Positions 23,271 through 35,200 of a DNA stretch of 43,470 bases are shown piece by piece. The stretch's first letter is position 1, and the number at the start of each line of letters is the position of its first letter. The notes below the pieces were generated by a model that did no database searches, had not been told where the DNA came from, and saw nothing but the letters and a program-made list of their open reading frames with translations. This DNA is from Lenisia limosa (Eukaryota > Breviatea). The DNA is taken from positions 1-43,470 of the forward strand of contig LPNZ01009557.1 of assembly GCA_001655205.1 (NCBI GenBank), given 5' to 3'. The position numbers were made by a program, and so were the translations under genes.

Positions 23271-25606
23271 TTAATAAGTGGCAGCAGCGTATCCTCCTGT
23301 GCTTCCACTGGGAGGGGGCTAAAAAAGTGAGATGAAAATCGTTTGGAAGGTAACTAACTTACCAAAGTAGCTGGTTGAGGAGAAGGCCTAAAAAGGTGAG
23401 AGGGAACGTGCTTATCAGAGGGAATGTAGTTCAATGCCAAACTATCATATGTGATAACATTATTATTTCATGAGTATATATTTGGCATACTTAAGAGTGG
23501 CGTTGTTGTATGACGGAGGAGGTCCATAAGATGGTGTTTGCTGGGCTGTGGGAGCTAAATCAATTAGTGTGATAGAATTTCAGTCTATTTTTTGGACCAA
23601 AGAAGCCCAAACCACCACTCAAAAGAATCCCAAGCCCCTCAAAAATGAAGCCCAAACCACTCACCACTTGGTTGCACGCTGTAATGGGAAGAGGGGGCAG
23701 GAGGTCCGGCTGATGGGGCGGGAACACTAGAATCGGCTACAAGATGAGTAAAATGTCTTGGAAGTAGGGCTTCACTTGGTCGAAAAAAGACTGAATTTCT
23801 CGATAAATCCTCGAAAACTATCGATATTTTCCCGAACCGAAGTGAAGCCTGACTTGGAAGGTCTTAGGAAAATGAGGAAGCGATATAAAAATAAGCTTAC
23901 CTCCGTAATTGGGTCCGGAGTTTGCGGGAAGTTGATCTTTTGGTGAGCTCTTCTTGCCAAAACCCTGTATGATGAGTGGGTACGAGCAGAAACTTCACTT
24001 CGGTCGAAAAAGATACATTTCTCAACAAACAAAATAATAAGGCACCATGAATCTACGTATAAACATTCCCTTTTGAACTAAAGCAATGAAGGGAGTAGTC
24101 AATAATTAGTAGGGAGGAAGAGCTTACAAAGGCTCCACGAATGGCATTCTTGGCATTACTTACAGCAGCCTGAACCTAAACAAAAAAATTACAAATAAAT
24201 AAATGAAATAAAGCTACCCAGAAGGAAACAATCAAAAAACAAAAACAAAAACTACCCCTCTACCGATTCGGTGGCTCTGTCTGCTTGTAAATACCCTTGA
24301 ACCTAAGGAAATAAAAGCGGGAACAAAAAAAAAGAAAACCTCAGTCCACTCACTTTTTTGCAGTTCACAGCTGACATTCTACTTCCCATGATAAAAACAC
24401 GGTTACTTGAGCCTAGGAGGGATAAGCTATTGCGAAAATAAAGTTATAAGCCAAAGAAGCATAACAGAATGGTTTCCTGTGTGAAAGAGGAAACCGTTCA
24501 GCCCCACTACTTACCCCATTTCGCTTTGACAACGACACAGGAGTAGCCACCGCATGCATTATCCGTGAAGGTTGAGACGCAAGTGTTCTCTAAACGGCTA
24601 AGTAGTAGTTTTGGAGGTTGTGATAACACCTCTCCTTTAAACCCTCACTTTCCTCAACACTACCACCAATTCCACTTTTCTCAACACTACCACAAATTCC
24701 ACTTTTCTCAACACTACCACCAATCTCACTTTTCTCAACACTAACATCAATGATGTCAGACCGATTGAAGCGTCCACGACGGGAATAAAAGCCCTACACT
24801 GTCACTGCTTCATTGCAACAGGAAACCCCTCAAATTATTGGGAAACACAAGCAAGTTTCAGAATAAAATTGTCCCAACCTAACAATGTCTTTCAAGTGAT
24901 CCAGAATTTTGGTCTTTTTTGGAATGAAATAATAATTAGAAGTTGCATATCAAAATCAAAATACTAATTGTGAAATAAGAGGGCTTTTTACAATTTTGAA
25001 TAATCTTAGAACGGCAGAGAATGGCTAAAAAGAAGCCTTGCCTACATTGTCCAAATGAGGGAAGTCACGGTAGGTAATTTCGTCTCCATCCTGACGAACG
25101 AAGTCATTGTCTTGGGTCATCTCAGCCCTGATCGTTAACACCATTGTAAACAGCAATCATCATCTCAAATAAACATTGGGTCAGAGAGCAAAAAAGTTAC
25201 TTTTCCTTATTATACCAATATTTATCACAAAATAAGACTTTAGGACCGTAGTGAATCCCTCCTCCCTACAATATAGCCCGGTGGCCAAAAGCGCAACACA
25301 GGGCACCAAGGCAGAAAATGAAAGCTCCTCCAACCATAGCCCCCGTTTCACCGCCAGCTGCAGCAGCAACAACCCCAGAAATCTAAAGGTAAGGCTTGAA
25401 AAAGATGGTAGTATGCTATAATTACCCTGAATACAAACCTCCCTCTTACAACAAAGACAATTCCAATTAGGGTGAGCGCAATTCCAAAAAGGACGATAAA
25501 AGGGTTCTCACTCCTTGGTTTGTTCTGCTCAATCAGAAGAAAACGGAAACCCCATTCTTGAAACAAATGTGACATATAATCAAACCTCAACGAGAAAGTC
25601 AGGCAT
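23271..25606 (-). CDS. Membrane protein with two N-terminal TM helices and a Pro-rich tail
   Basis: About 311 aa, unknown family. Exons: 25606-25586, 25524-25450, 25382-25270, 25127-25046, 24793-24643, 24589-24515, 24412-24354, 24302-24264, 24175-24128, 23964-23901, 23736-23665, 23554-23491, 23387-23363, 23318-23271. All joints keep frame. After MPDFLVENKPRSENP come two hydrophobic segments, IVLFGIALTLIGIVFV and MVGGAFIFCLGALCCAF. The rest is soluble: an acidic stretch (DNDFVRQDGDEITYRDF), a short tandem SVEKSGIGG repeat, a Cys-containing part (NACGGYSCVVVKAKW, SSNRVFIMGSRMSAVNC), an amphipathic helix (VQAAVSNAKNAIRGAFGFGK), then a Pro/Ser/Gln-rich tail with YGPPPSYNN. That PPPSY fits a PPxY motif, which often binds WW domains. 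It ends tail-to-tail 110 bases from the ankyrin gene. Introns hold two MITE-A copies. Confidence 0.8.
23765..23852 (+). mobile_element. MITE family A, copy 2 (best-preserved)
   Basis: An 88-bp element with near-complementary ends, TAGGGCTTCACTT on the left and CGAAGTGAAGCCTGA on the right. It is flanked by the direct repeat CTTGGAAG at 23757-23764 and 23853-23860, a clean 8-bp target-site duplication. It lies in the intron between 23736 and 23901 of the membrane-protein gene. Confidence 0.88.
23988..24030 (+). mobile_element. MITE family A, copy 4 (truncated)
   Basis: Reads AAACTTCACTTCGGTCGAAA followed by an AGATACATTTCTCAACAAAC end, matching the left half of copy 2 only. No right terminal repeat or target-site duplication is visible. 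It lies in the intron between 23964 and 24128. Confidence 0.6.
24646..24753. repeat. 27-bp coding minisatellite, four copies
   Basis: Four units of 27 bp (24646-24672, 24673-24699, 24700-24726, 24727-24753) share the phrase CTCAACACTA. On the minus strand they code nine-residue repeats of the type SVEKSGIGG inside exon 24793-24643. The unit length is a multiple of three, so copy-number change would keep the frame. Confidence 0.9.
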
Positions 25607-26269
25607 TTTGGAACCTGAGTTGTGCCAGAGGGAGGTGGAGGTTTTGGAAAGGAACGGTCGCTGTTGCTGCTGACTGTGGCTGAATCTCTCTCGGCTGAAT
25701 AATTATATTGCCTGCAAGGGATGGGAGGACTGGTTCTGGCAGTTTGGATGTTTGGATTTTTTGGGGCATCATTTTACGTCTATAGGTAGAGGTGGGTCCC
25801 CCATGTTAGACTTTTTTAAAAAAAAAGAACGAAAAAAAAAGGACCCATGAAGGNNNNNNNNNNNNNNNNNNNNNNNNNNNNNNNNNNNNNNNNNNNNNNN
25901 NNNNNNNNNNNNNNNNNNNNNNNNNNNNNNNNNNNNNNNNNNNNNNNNNNNGGGCAAGAAGTAGTTCTTTAAGCGGACGATGATATCTATGGAGCACAGC
26001 CACAAAGCCTTTCATTGTATCTGCTTCTATGTTAGTTTTCTTTCCAAAGTCTTTTGTGGATGGTGGTGTGGTTCTGGGGTGAGATGATCAGCATTTGTTT
26101 TTTTTTAAAAGATGCAAAATGTGTATCGGAACCCCAGGTTCTTGGAAATATTAATTTTTTGCCATTTAGATTTGATATTTCAGAATATTTTGCGTTTTGG
26201 AGCATTGTAATTTCAAGTTCAAGTTCAAATTCAAGAAGAGAGAAAGAGAGACCTCAATATCTGCTCAAT
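25607..26269. promoter_or_regulatory. Divergent intergenic region with a gap
   Basis: 663 bases between two outward-pointing starts, interrupted by the N gap at 25854-25951 and flanked there by A-rich runs. A CAAGTTCAAGTTCAAATTCAAG string near 26214-26235 is a short tandem of a hexamer-like unit just upstream of the plus-strand start. No coding character. Confidence 0.3.
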
Positions 26270-27588
26270 ATGGGAGAAATTTATGTGTCAGCGCTTTTAA
26301 AGTACAAGTGTGAAGCAGAGTCCTCAACATTTCCTCCTCCAGAATGTGTATGTACTCAAAATCTGACCCCTTTTTTTTAACTTTACTCCAGGTGGAAATT
26401 AAAGACTCTGATGTAAAAAAAATTCAAGAAGGAAAACCCTTCAAATATACTGAGGTTTGCTCTGCTGCCCAATTAATTGTTTGCAGATGAATAATAACAG
26501 CGACTTGGTCAAAAGCATGGCGTTGAACGGCTTCAACCTTACTCCAGATCCATACCCAGAAGTCCCATCTCTTACTGTAAGTAACCTGTTCCACTTCTCC
26601 AACTTAACCAAAATAGAAAATTGTTTTTGCTGGACTCGTTGACGATAAAATTAAGGAGGTGGGTATGATGATGATTCCAAATTCTATCACAACAAGCTCA
26701 CTCTTTTTGTTGAAACGGCAATCTGAGATACTTCCATACATATCACCTGGATTTTTTTATTGTTTGTTTGTTTTAACCTTTCAGTTGGGTGGAGAACTTG
26801 CTGAAAACAACCGCTCCTCTAATGTTGAAAACCGCCTTCCTTTCCATGAAGATATCGAGACTGTTTGCGTGGTTTTTTTTTTTTGAATGCACAAACAACA
26901 CCCCTGTGTATCTGTCTTTCTTATCATTCAACCACGTAGCTTTGTTCCTGACCCCCTATAGTTGGTGACTGAGGTTGCTAAGGAGAAAGGAGTGCCTCTC
27001 AGTGACGCCATGCCAGCCTGGCAATGCTGCATTTGCGGTTTGCACTTTGGGCTGCTCAAATTTGATACATACAGCTGAGTTGATTAGCAACATTATGTTC
27101 CCACCAATTATTGAACTACAGCAGATTTACGCCCATGGCTTCTTTTATGTTGGATTCTTAGAATACTCTCTTGGCACGGCTGTGCATGTATTTGTCAGCT
27201 AATTGCTCAGGACATGTTACTTGCGGTATTGCGCCTTTCAGATACACACCCTCTATCGACCTCTTGGTAAGCTTGATGCTTTTTTGAGATTGAATCTTTA
27301 TTACTACAAATGAGGGTTGCAGAACAATACAAGGGATTAGTGTTAGTTTTCTGTGGTTTACCCTTTGACGTAAAATAAATAAATAAAATGTCATCTTATC
27401 GTTTCAGTTCCATGGGCCCCAGTGTCTTTCATGCTGCCAAGACCACCTTAAGGTTTGTCGTATTCAACTGTTATGATTGTTAGTATGTCGTATTAAATTG
27501 TGATTGTTAACTCCTGTAGGTTCTGAAGATCAGGAAGCAAAAGATTGAAGAGAGGAAGGCTAAGAAGGCTGCTGAGGAAAACAAGTAA
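26270..27588 (+). CDS. Small protein with Cys pairs and a basic C-terminal helix, unknown family
   Basis: Exons I can support: 26270-26347, 26392-26454, 26487-26576, 26785-26862, 26962-27037, then a stretch I cannot resolve, 27242-27266, 27408-27452, 27520-27588. The first five join in phase 0 as MGEIYVSALLKYKCEAESS, KDSDVKKIQEGKPFKYTE, MALNGFNLTPDPYPEVP, NRLPFHEDIET and GVPLSDAMPAWQCCIC. The last two give FHGPQCLSCCQDHLK and a charged helix, KIRKQKIEERKAKKAAEENK. The Cys groups CCIC and CLSCC could bind one zinc ion, but that is inference. Phase at 27037 does not fit 27242 directly, so one exon is missing from the model between 27050 and 27240. I do not recognise the family. The gene ends tail-to-tail 179 bases from the coiled-coil gene. 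Confidence 0.65.
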
Positions 27589-27767
27589 TCGCTCCTCCCC
27601 GCCAAGCATCTCTCAATTTATTGTTTTTGTTTTTGTATATTATTTTATTATTCCACTAAATTTTCATTTTCCATAATGATAAACTGTCCATTGTAAATAG
27701 AAAAACAGATATATTGTACAAGAAAACAAAAGGAGAACCAGGCTGACCTCCAACCTTTACAAACCTA

Positions 27768-30700
27768 TTAACAAAGATGTACATGTGCATTACGATAGTC
27801 GAAATGCTTACGCCCTGCTGGTCGACCGGAGAGTCCCACAGTTCCAATCACCTGAAAATCAGCAACTGGGCAGAGTGTCAAATCAGAGGTGGTTACAAAA
27901 AAAGTAGACTGTATTGAATAAGACCCAAGATTATCTTTACACTTTCCATCAAACTCAAAACAAAAAATCACAAAATATAAAATTTTATACCGTCAGCCTG
28001 AAATCTGAGCCCATTTACCTTAGAAGCTGGGCGACCTTGCTGGTCCATAGTATTCACCATGTCACTTGCATAGGCTTGGAATCTTGAATCTTCCTGCATT
28101 TGTCGACGACGCATGTCATCAGCCTGTTTAGTCATATCTTAACTTCGTTCTCCACCATACCTCTATACGTAAAGCCTGTCTCTCTCGCTCTTCCAGCTGT
28201 CTTTTGGTCTCCTGAGTGTTATTAGTTTGTGATAATGTTTTTAGTTAAAAATTACACATATCCTGATTATTAGACCAACAATTTGCTCCTTAAGGTAATT
28301 CTGAAGCTCCATTGCCTTTTCACGTCTTTTCTTTCCACTATCCTTCTCTTTCACAGCATGATCTAGAATTTGTAAGAAAAGTATAGAATTGATAAGCTGC
28401 AAGAAAAGTTTTTCCTATATTAATGCTAATTTCTTGCTTCATTAAAACGTCATAAGATGTATGAACAAAGGGTGAAGGATAATGATTATATATTATAGCA
28501 ATGAGATATAAAAAATAAAGATGTATCTGGCCGAAGCCGNNNNNNNNNNNNNNNNNNNNNNNNNNNNNNNNNNNNNNNNNNNGCCTTACTTGCGTGCCTC
28601 CCCAGGATAACGATTAGGAAAGAATAACGAATAGGGATTTGCAATGAAGGAAATAAATAGTAATATAAAAAAAAATTATCGGGGAAGGGGGTTTTGGAAC
28701 TGAAGAGAGGCCCTCATAGTTATCAAGAAACTTGACAATGCAAACCATTAGCCTCTTGGAGATGAATATCTCGAATCTTCTGCTCTGTTTTGCGCAATTC
28801 TTCGCGTTCAGACTAAAAGGTTGGTAGGGTGTGGGTACTTTCCGAATCACATACTCAACTACTCACCTCTTTTCGCTGCATTGAAAGTTGTCGAGAAGTG
28901 TAAATATCCTGTTTCTGCCTCTCAAGCATTTTTTGTCTTTGGGCTTCAGCATTGATATTTCTAAAAAAAAAGTCAAAGCATCCAACACCCTCAACAAGAC
29001 ACTGTCCTATTAATTATATCCATTGATTTCCCCTTTCTTATCCCGCCAACCTTTGTTCAGCGATTGCAACTTCACGTTCCACTCTAATATCCTCCTTTCG
29101 GGAGAAGTCGACAAGATGCTTGCTTCCTTCGTCAATGAGACGTTGACGCATTTTCTAAGATGTTATTTGAGCCCTTCAAAGCAAGATGTACACCGTTTGG
29201 TGATAATGCTACAAGCCACTCTAGCCCCCCGTAAAAAAGTTTAATTGAATAAAACTTGCATTCTGAGAAGGAAGGTTTGAGAGAGCACAAGGACCCTCTG
29301 TTTCAGAGAAAGCCAGGATCCTTTGATGGAGCAAATTTCTGATTTCTCGATCTTTTCACTTTTCAAATGATTGGATCTTGACACAATTTTACCCTCTGAA
29401 GCTATAAAAATTGTATCTTATTTTTTTAAAAAAAAAAGTGATGAAATGTAGAAATGATATGTGAAACAGGTGTACTATATATGACCTAAGTCATCCATAT
29501 CACCACGCTTAGTGGGCCCAGCACACTGTTTTCTCCATTGTAACACGTTCGCGTTCAGCACGAAGTTTCTCATCCCTCTCTTCTTTGCTCCGAGCTTCAC
29601 GAGCAATCTAAAAACAATGAGTAAAACCGAGGACACAGTTCAAAAAATTTAAAAAGTTTCTTGAAATGATTGCATATTTTGAGCATTATGCATAAAAAAA
29701 AAAAAAAGTATTTCCGAAGTGCTATGATCGCGAGAAGCAAAAACGAGTACCCACTCTTTCATCTTCTTCCCGTTCAGCCTGCATTTCTTTTTCCTTGAAA
29801 GACTTCTGGCGGTCATTGTAGTGTAATACCTTGAAGATCAGATGAACTCATATTGGATAATACATACATAGCAATGAGAAATAAAAAATAAGGTTATATG
29901 TCCACACCATCACGCTTAGAAGAGATATTGTTATAGTATAATATTAATTCACCCAATCATTTGCCTTATTGGATCATAGATATCGTGTAGATTCCAATAA
30001 CACACTAACCTGTACGGCATTCTCCCTGTCCTTTTCTAGTCGCTTCCTCTCCTTCGCTTCTTCTTCCTCTTTGAAAGCAATGCTATCTAGCCGCATTTGA
30101 GAGGCAATCCTCCTGTCTTCCTCCAGCGCCTCCTTCTTGCGCGCTTCAGCCTGGGAAGTAACATTGACTGAAGGAAAATAGTAAAGAAGGTGAGTGATGA
30201 AGAATAGTATTACAGGTTGGCATTTTCCCACTTCAGCTTTCTGTTTAGCCAAANNNNNNNNNNNNNNNNNNNNNNNNNNNNNNNNNNNNNNNNNNNNNNN
30301 NNNNNNNNNNNNNNNNNNNNNNNNNNNNNNNNNNNNNNNNNNNNNNNNNNNNNNNNNNNNNNNNNNNNNNNNNNNNNNNNNNNNNNNNNNNNNNNNNNNN
30401 NNNNNNNNNNNNNNNNNNNNNNNNNNNNNNNNNNNNNNNNNNNNNNNNNNNNNNNNNNNNNNNNNNNNNNNNTTTTTCTCTCCTGCTCCTTCTGACGAGA
30501 CTTCATGTCGTTCTAATCGAACCATAAGTAGAGAATCATTTAATTCGAACAGACAGGGAAGATACCAATATGTATCAAGAAATGTAGTCTTTTTGGGAGC
30601 GAAATTATTCTCTATCAATGGTTCCTTAAAAGACAAGGTAAAGGGGTTCAATCACCCAGGAAACTATTCACGGCAAATGATACACTAAACTTTCAGTTTT

Positions 30701-31795
30701 TTTTTTTTTTTTTTTTTTTNNNNNNNNNNNNNNNNNNNNNNNNNNNNNNNNNNNNNNNNNNNNNNNNNNNNNNNNNNNNNNNNNNNNNNNNNNNNNNNNN
30801 NNNNNNNNNNNNNNNNNNNNNNNNATTCAATGCCGAATAATGAAATAGACAGACGCCAATTCCAACTTTGATCTCAATTTGCTTTTGGCGCTCTTCCAAA
30901 ACATCAGCTACAAGAAGCTGAAGAAGTAACGGGGATAGATAAAATAAAACTGGAGAAGGGCAGATAAAAAGACAGACAACGCACTTTGGATTTCAGAGTT
31001 CGAACTTCATCCTTTTGTTCATACTGCAGGTCCTTAGCACGTTGCACAACCTCCAATTTCTGTCTCTCTTGTATTTTCACCTCTTCTTCATCCTAGGGAA
31101 TAATTAATCAAAATGAGGAAGAAAATAGTCTTATTTCCACCCTCGTACAAGGGCGACACGGGCAGCCTCCTCTGCCTCCAAGCGGGCGGCTCTTTGCTGC
31201 ACCTAAACTCATAAAAACAAAACAATAACTTAAATACAATGGGATGATGTTATTACTCTTTTGTTGGTGAAGAATACCTCTTAAATCCCATTTCTAATTC
31301 TTAAAAAGACCCTCATAAAAAAGGAACATCACAATACAATATACTGAGGCAAACCTTGCGTTTCGCATCTGCTTCGATTGTGTTGGCTGAAAAAAAGATT
31401 AACTCTTCTATAAATGGAGGATAGGTGAATGGCAAGGCTGTACAGTAGTTGGAGGGCAACATCACTGGGGCTTTACCCGTTTTTATTAAAAGTAACCTCG
31501 TTATATCCGCCTACACCACTGTGAAGCTCTTTGTTTACTGGTGGCAGCTCGGATTTTTCGTTGCTCTGCCGGAGAGATTTGTGAAGTTGAAGACTTTGGT
31601 GTCTTCTAAAGCATATATAAGACGTTTTATCTACTATAATAATATTTACCTGGACTGAGGCGCGAATACGGCTAACATCAGCAGCTGAAACGACTGCGAA
31701 ATCCTGTAGAGTTTACGCAAGCAATATACCCCTTCAATTCATTAGCAAACTATATTAAAACACATTCATTACTAGGAATCTCCACATACCGCCAT
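27768..31795 (-). CDS. TPH-type coiled-coil protein (CFAP45/CFAP53/MNS1-like), probable axonemal protein
   Basis: Exons: 31795-31790 (6 nt, MA), 31703-31650, 31605-31539, 31386-31355, 31202-31149, 31092-30985, 30917-30867, 30512 to 30214 (across gap 30254-30472), 30150-30010, 29829-29755, 29607-29527, 29154-29051, 28960-28867, 28812-28746, 28362-28280, 28211-28161, 28123-28019, 27851-27768. The chain is nearly all charged helix rich in E, K, R and Q, for example LEVVQRAKDLQYEQKDEVRT, LLVADVLEERQKQIEIK, KKEALEEDRRIASQMRLDSI and RQRLIDEGSKHLVDFSRKED. It ends with a non-helical tail, VIGTVGLSGRPAGRKHFDYR. This is typical of trichohyalin-plectin-homology proteins, several of which line ciliary doublet microtubules; the segment from LEVVQRAKDLQ on recalls CFAP45. 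The exact orthologue is unsure. Its presence argues for a flagellate. Three introns hold family-B repeats. Confidence 0.85.
28519..28539 (+). repeat. Dispersed repeat family B, copy 3 (cut by gap)
   Basis: TATCTGGCCGAAGCCG runs straight into an N gap, so the right part is missing. The left flank (AGCAATGAGATATAAAAAAT) matches that of copy 4. It lies in intron 28363-28745 of the coiled-coil gene. Confidence 0.65.
29481..29515 (+). repeat. Dispersed repeat family B, degenerate copy 7
   Basis: TCATCCATATCACCACGCTT resembles the right half of the family-B core, with the central GGCCGAAG lost or changed. It lies in intron 29155-29526 of the coiled-coil gene. The match is weaker than in the other copies. 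Confidence 0.45.
29881..29930 (+). repeat. Dispersed repeat family B, copy 4
   Basis: TGTCCACACCATCACGCTTA followed by GAAGAGATATTG, with left flank AGCAATGAGAAATAAAAAAT shared with copy 3. The central GGCCGAAGCC part is deleted here. It lies in intron 29830-30009 of the coiled-coil gene. Confidence 0.7.
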
Positions 31796-32207
31796 TATCT
31801 TGTTCACAGAATAAACTGTTGACTTTTTCGGGATACTTTATGGATTGATTAATGTTGTGGTGAGTGGTGTATGGACTTAATTTATTATTCCCAACACAAT
31901 TCGTTTTTCGTGAACATACTTTCTTTGGGGTTTATATGTATAATTGGGCGCCACCCCTCCGCCCGCCGCTTATGGAAAGTTGCTTTCTGTCAAATTCTTC
32001 TTTTGAAAAAAAAAGAGTCAGTTCACATTATATTTTCTAATGCAAAGCTGATTCAAAGTTTATTGGATTCAATCAATATCCAACCGCAATTGCAACCAAA
32101 GCGGATTGCAACATTTTGTCATAAGCCATCAATTACCAGGTTTCTTCATTCCACCCATATTTCAGGCTGCATGTAACAGTATATGTGGTGGGTGAATTTT
32201 AGGTCAA
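31796..32207. promoter_or_regulatory. Divergent intergenic region between the coiled-coil and ankyrin genes
   Basis: 412 bases between two outward-pointing starts. The middle has a short GC-rich island (GCGCCACCCCTCCGCCCGCC at about 31949) in otherwise AT-rich sequence, which would suit a bidirectional promoter. No ORF with coding character. Confidence 0.35.
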
Positions 32208-35200
32208 ATGTTTTGTATTAAGAAGCCTTCAGTTCAAACATTTTCTCTTAAGGTATGATAAATACCGTAACAATTTCCATATGGTGCTATTTGACTTCGT
32301 TTTTAGAACATAAAGAAAGAGGTTTTTGACGCCTGTCAAAAGGGTGATGCTGCCAAATTTGGAGAATATTTGTCGACAGTAGAGCTTTATGGAGTAAATA
32401 GTTCTGTATGTAAATAAAGACCAAATTAACTATTATGTAGGGCGAAAGTGTTGGCCACATTCTGGCAAAAGAGGATCATTGTCACGTCATTTCAATTTAC
32501 CACAGAGTGGATGTTTGGGATTTACCTGACTTCTTTGTACGCAACGTTTTTTACTTGACATTTAGGGAAATCATGCAATTCATATGGCCGCATATTATGG
32601 TCACACTGGTGCTTGCATTGAGTTATTCGCTGCAGGGGTACAGATAGATTCAACCAATTCTTTTGTAAGGGGCTTGAATATTTCTTTTTGTGATATTTGA
32701 TTTTGTAGAAATGTACTCCCTTGCATTTAGCAACAAGGGAAGGTCATATTGAAACAGCAATTCAACTTTTGGCACTTGGTAAGCAATTGACCCAGAGAAA
32801 ATAACAATTCATTTTCAATTGTTATATTGATAGCAATACGAGTTGCTCTTATGTTCTCATTACATATTAGCATCTAATTATTTAGGAGCAAATGCATCAT
32901 GGCAAGACACAGTGGTAAGACATTTTGTAATAACATCTTCAGCGAAGAAGCCCTCTACATTACGCCTGTGAAAAAGGATACTTGGATTTAATCATACCTT
33001 TAGTATGTTCAGGAGGTGCGGATGTTAATTGTGCAGACATTGAGGTAGGTTATTTGTCTATTACATTTGAAGAAGAACACTCCTTTGCACATTGCTTGTA
33101 AAAGAGGATGTGTTGTCATGGTTGAGCTGTTAAAAAATCTAATGGCAACATCCACAGTCAATAGATACGTAAGCATACTGAAATATCACAAATAGGGTGC
33201 TACACCATTGCATTACGCAGTTGTTCACAACGAAATATCTGCTTTGCTCCAAGTGCTAACAGGTCTGTTACGGTTTCATTACCCCCAAAGTACCTCCTCT
33301 TCTTAACTAACTCTCTTAGATAAAAATTTTTCTGCTATTGATGAAAATGTATGGTGGATTGTTTTAAAATTTCCATTATCCCTCTTTACTGTAAAAGGGC
33401 GACACCCCAATGCATATCGCTGCAAAACATGGACACTTTCATCATCTTGAAGTTATGTTCCTTGTTCAGGCTGATTTTACAGTGAGAAATAATCAAGTAA
33501 GCATTAATTATATGTGTCGGTATATTGACCATTCAGGATATGACAGTTTTGGGATGTGCATCAACTGCTGCCGCCATTGCAGTTATATTAGCACTTTGTA
33601 CTTTGAAAATCCAAGAAATGCCGTTATATTACAAAGTAATCCGAAGCAAATTGACCAAATAGGACCCAGAACCTAATATAGCTGTAGTTTCAATTTCTGA
33701 TCGAGCACCTATTAATCTCTGTGGTAAGTTGGGATTTGCAATCTATACTAATCGTTCGAGGATTACAAAGAATACACAGTCTGTTTTCAAAACAATGTTC
33801 AAGCATGCATCTATGCATTACACAACAATAGCGTTGAAAATGCAGATTCAAAAAATACCATCCTTTCACAACTTTAGGGGAAGCGGTGTCTCGTGTCCTT
33901 TTGGAAACCCTTGGTTTTGTCGGACTGATAGGAAACAAGGTATTTCCTGTAAGTTGTGTTATTTAAATATCAGGATAACACCAAATCCATCGAACGAAAA
34001 AACTTCCTGACATTCTGCGACTCGCATAGAAAGAAAAACACAACCGCTCCAACCTGCAAGAAATGTCAACATGCCCTCGACTCTGAAAACTTTTTCTACC
34101 AATTACAAATTACAATTGAAGCTTCTTCAGTAGGCGCGCCATTAGTCATGGTTTATCATCGTTTAGGCTTGTAATGATGCTAAACTCTACAAGAACTGCT
34201 TTGAAACTGAGCAGAACTCCAAAAAGTAGGACGTTCATCTTTTGATCTGCTAATTAACACTTGAAGCGAACGTGGAAAGCGCAAGCCGACCGGATTTGTT
34301 GGTAATGTGAGCAAGCTGAGTGCTACAGAAAATCAATCTCATACACAAGGTACTTAACTGCATCCGCCGTACCCCTTCTGTCAATGAGTATCATGGAAGA
34401 GAACGCTTGGCCTACTTAGATGTTATGCACCCACCAGTTCAGGCAAGTCAGGTTAGTTTAGTAAAACGAAGCAATTATACTGTAGACCGTTTTGGACTCG
34501 GATATTATGCTGATCCCTGGCTGTCGACAGTGCCAAAAAGACTCTTACGTTTGTTCCAATTGTGAGTACTAATTGTCCTTTAGATATCACCCTCGATTGA
34601 ATTGATCAAACAGTCCCCAACTGTAGGAAAGTCCCTCCTGTCTCACTTGCAGCATTTAAGTTCTGAAGTACTTCGAACGCTTATGGCATGGAAGCTCAAG
34701 AACCGCCCCATTCAACAAGTCAAACTGTCCACGTCCATTGGTTTAGCTTCCACTTCACAACTTCAGGAAAATAGCCCTTCTAATTCCACCGATAATGACA
34801 TTGACATTTTCACTCCTGGTTAGAGCCCCTTCCTCCACCCCAATTACAATTTAGTTCAAATCCACACCCCTCAAAGCACCATCCAAGTCAAAGGTCCCAT
34901 CTCTCTCACCGCAATTCGAACAACTGGATCTATGGTTGAAAGTTTTATTGATTCTTCAGCAAATTTTCCTGTAAGTTCATTGTTCAGCATTTCATTATTA
35001 TCAGGGGTCGGTGAATGGTTCGTCGTCAATCTCAGGCCCAGTAAAGCCCATGTAACGCAAAATTTAGATCTTTAAGTACAGTATTTCAATTGTATGGTGA
35101 TGTGAAATGCCAAAAGAGGTGGCTAGTTGGACCGAGGGTGTCCACACCATTACGTTTCTCAGGATATAACAACGATATTGTATGGTTCAAATGAGAAGAG

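Noticed and set aside
27050-27240. A long open frame (QQIYAHGFFYVGFLEYSL) as the missing exon of the small Cys protein
   Set aside because: All its possible donors are phase 0, which does not match the phase needed by the following FHGPQCLSCC exon, so I left this part unresolved.
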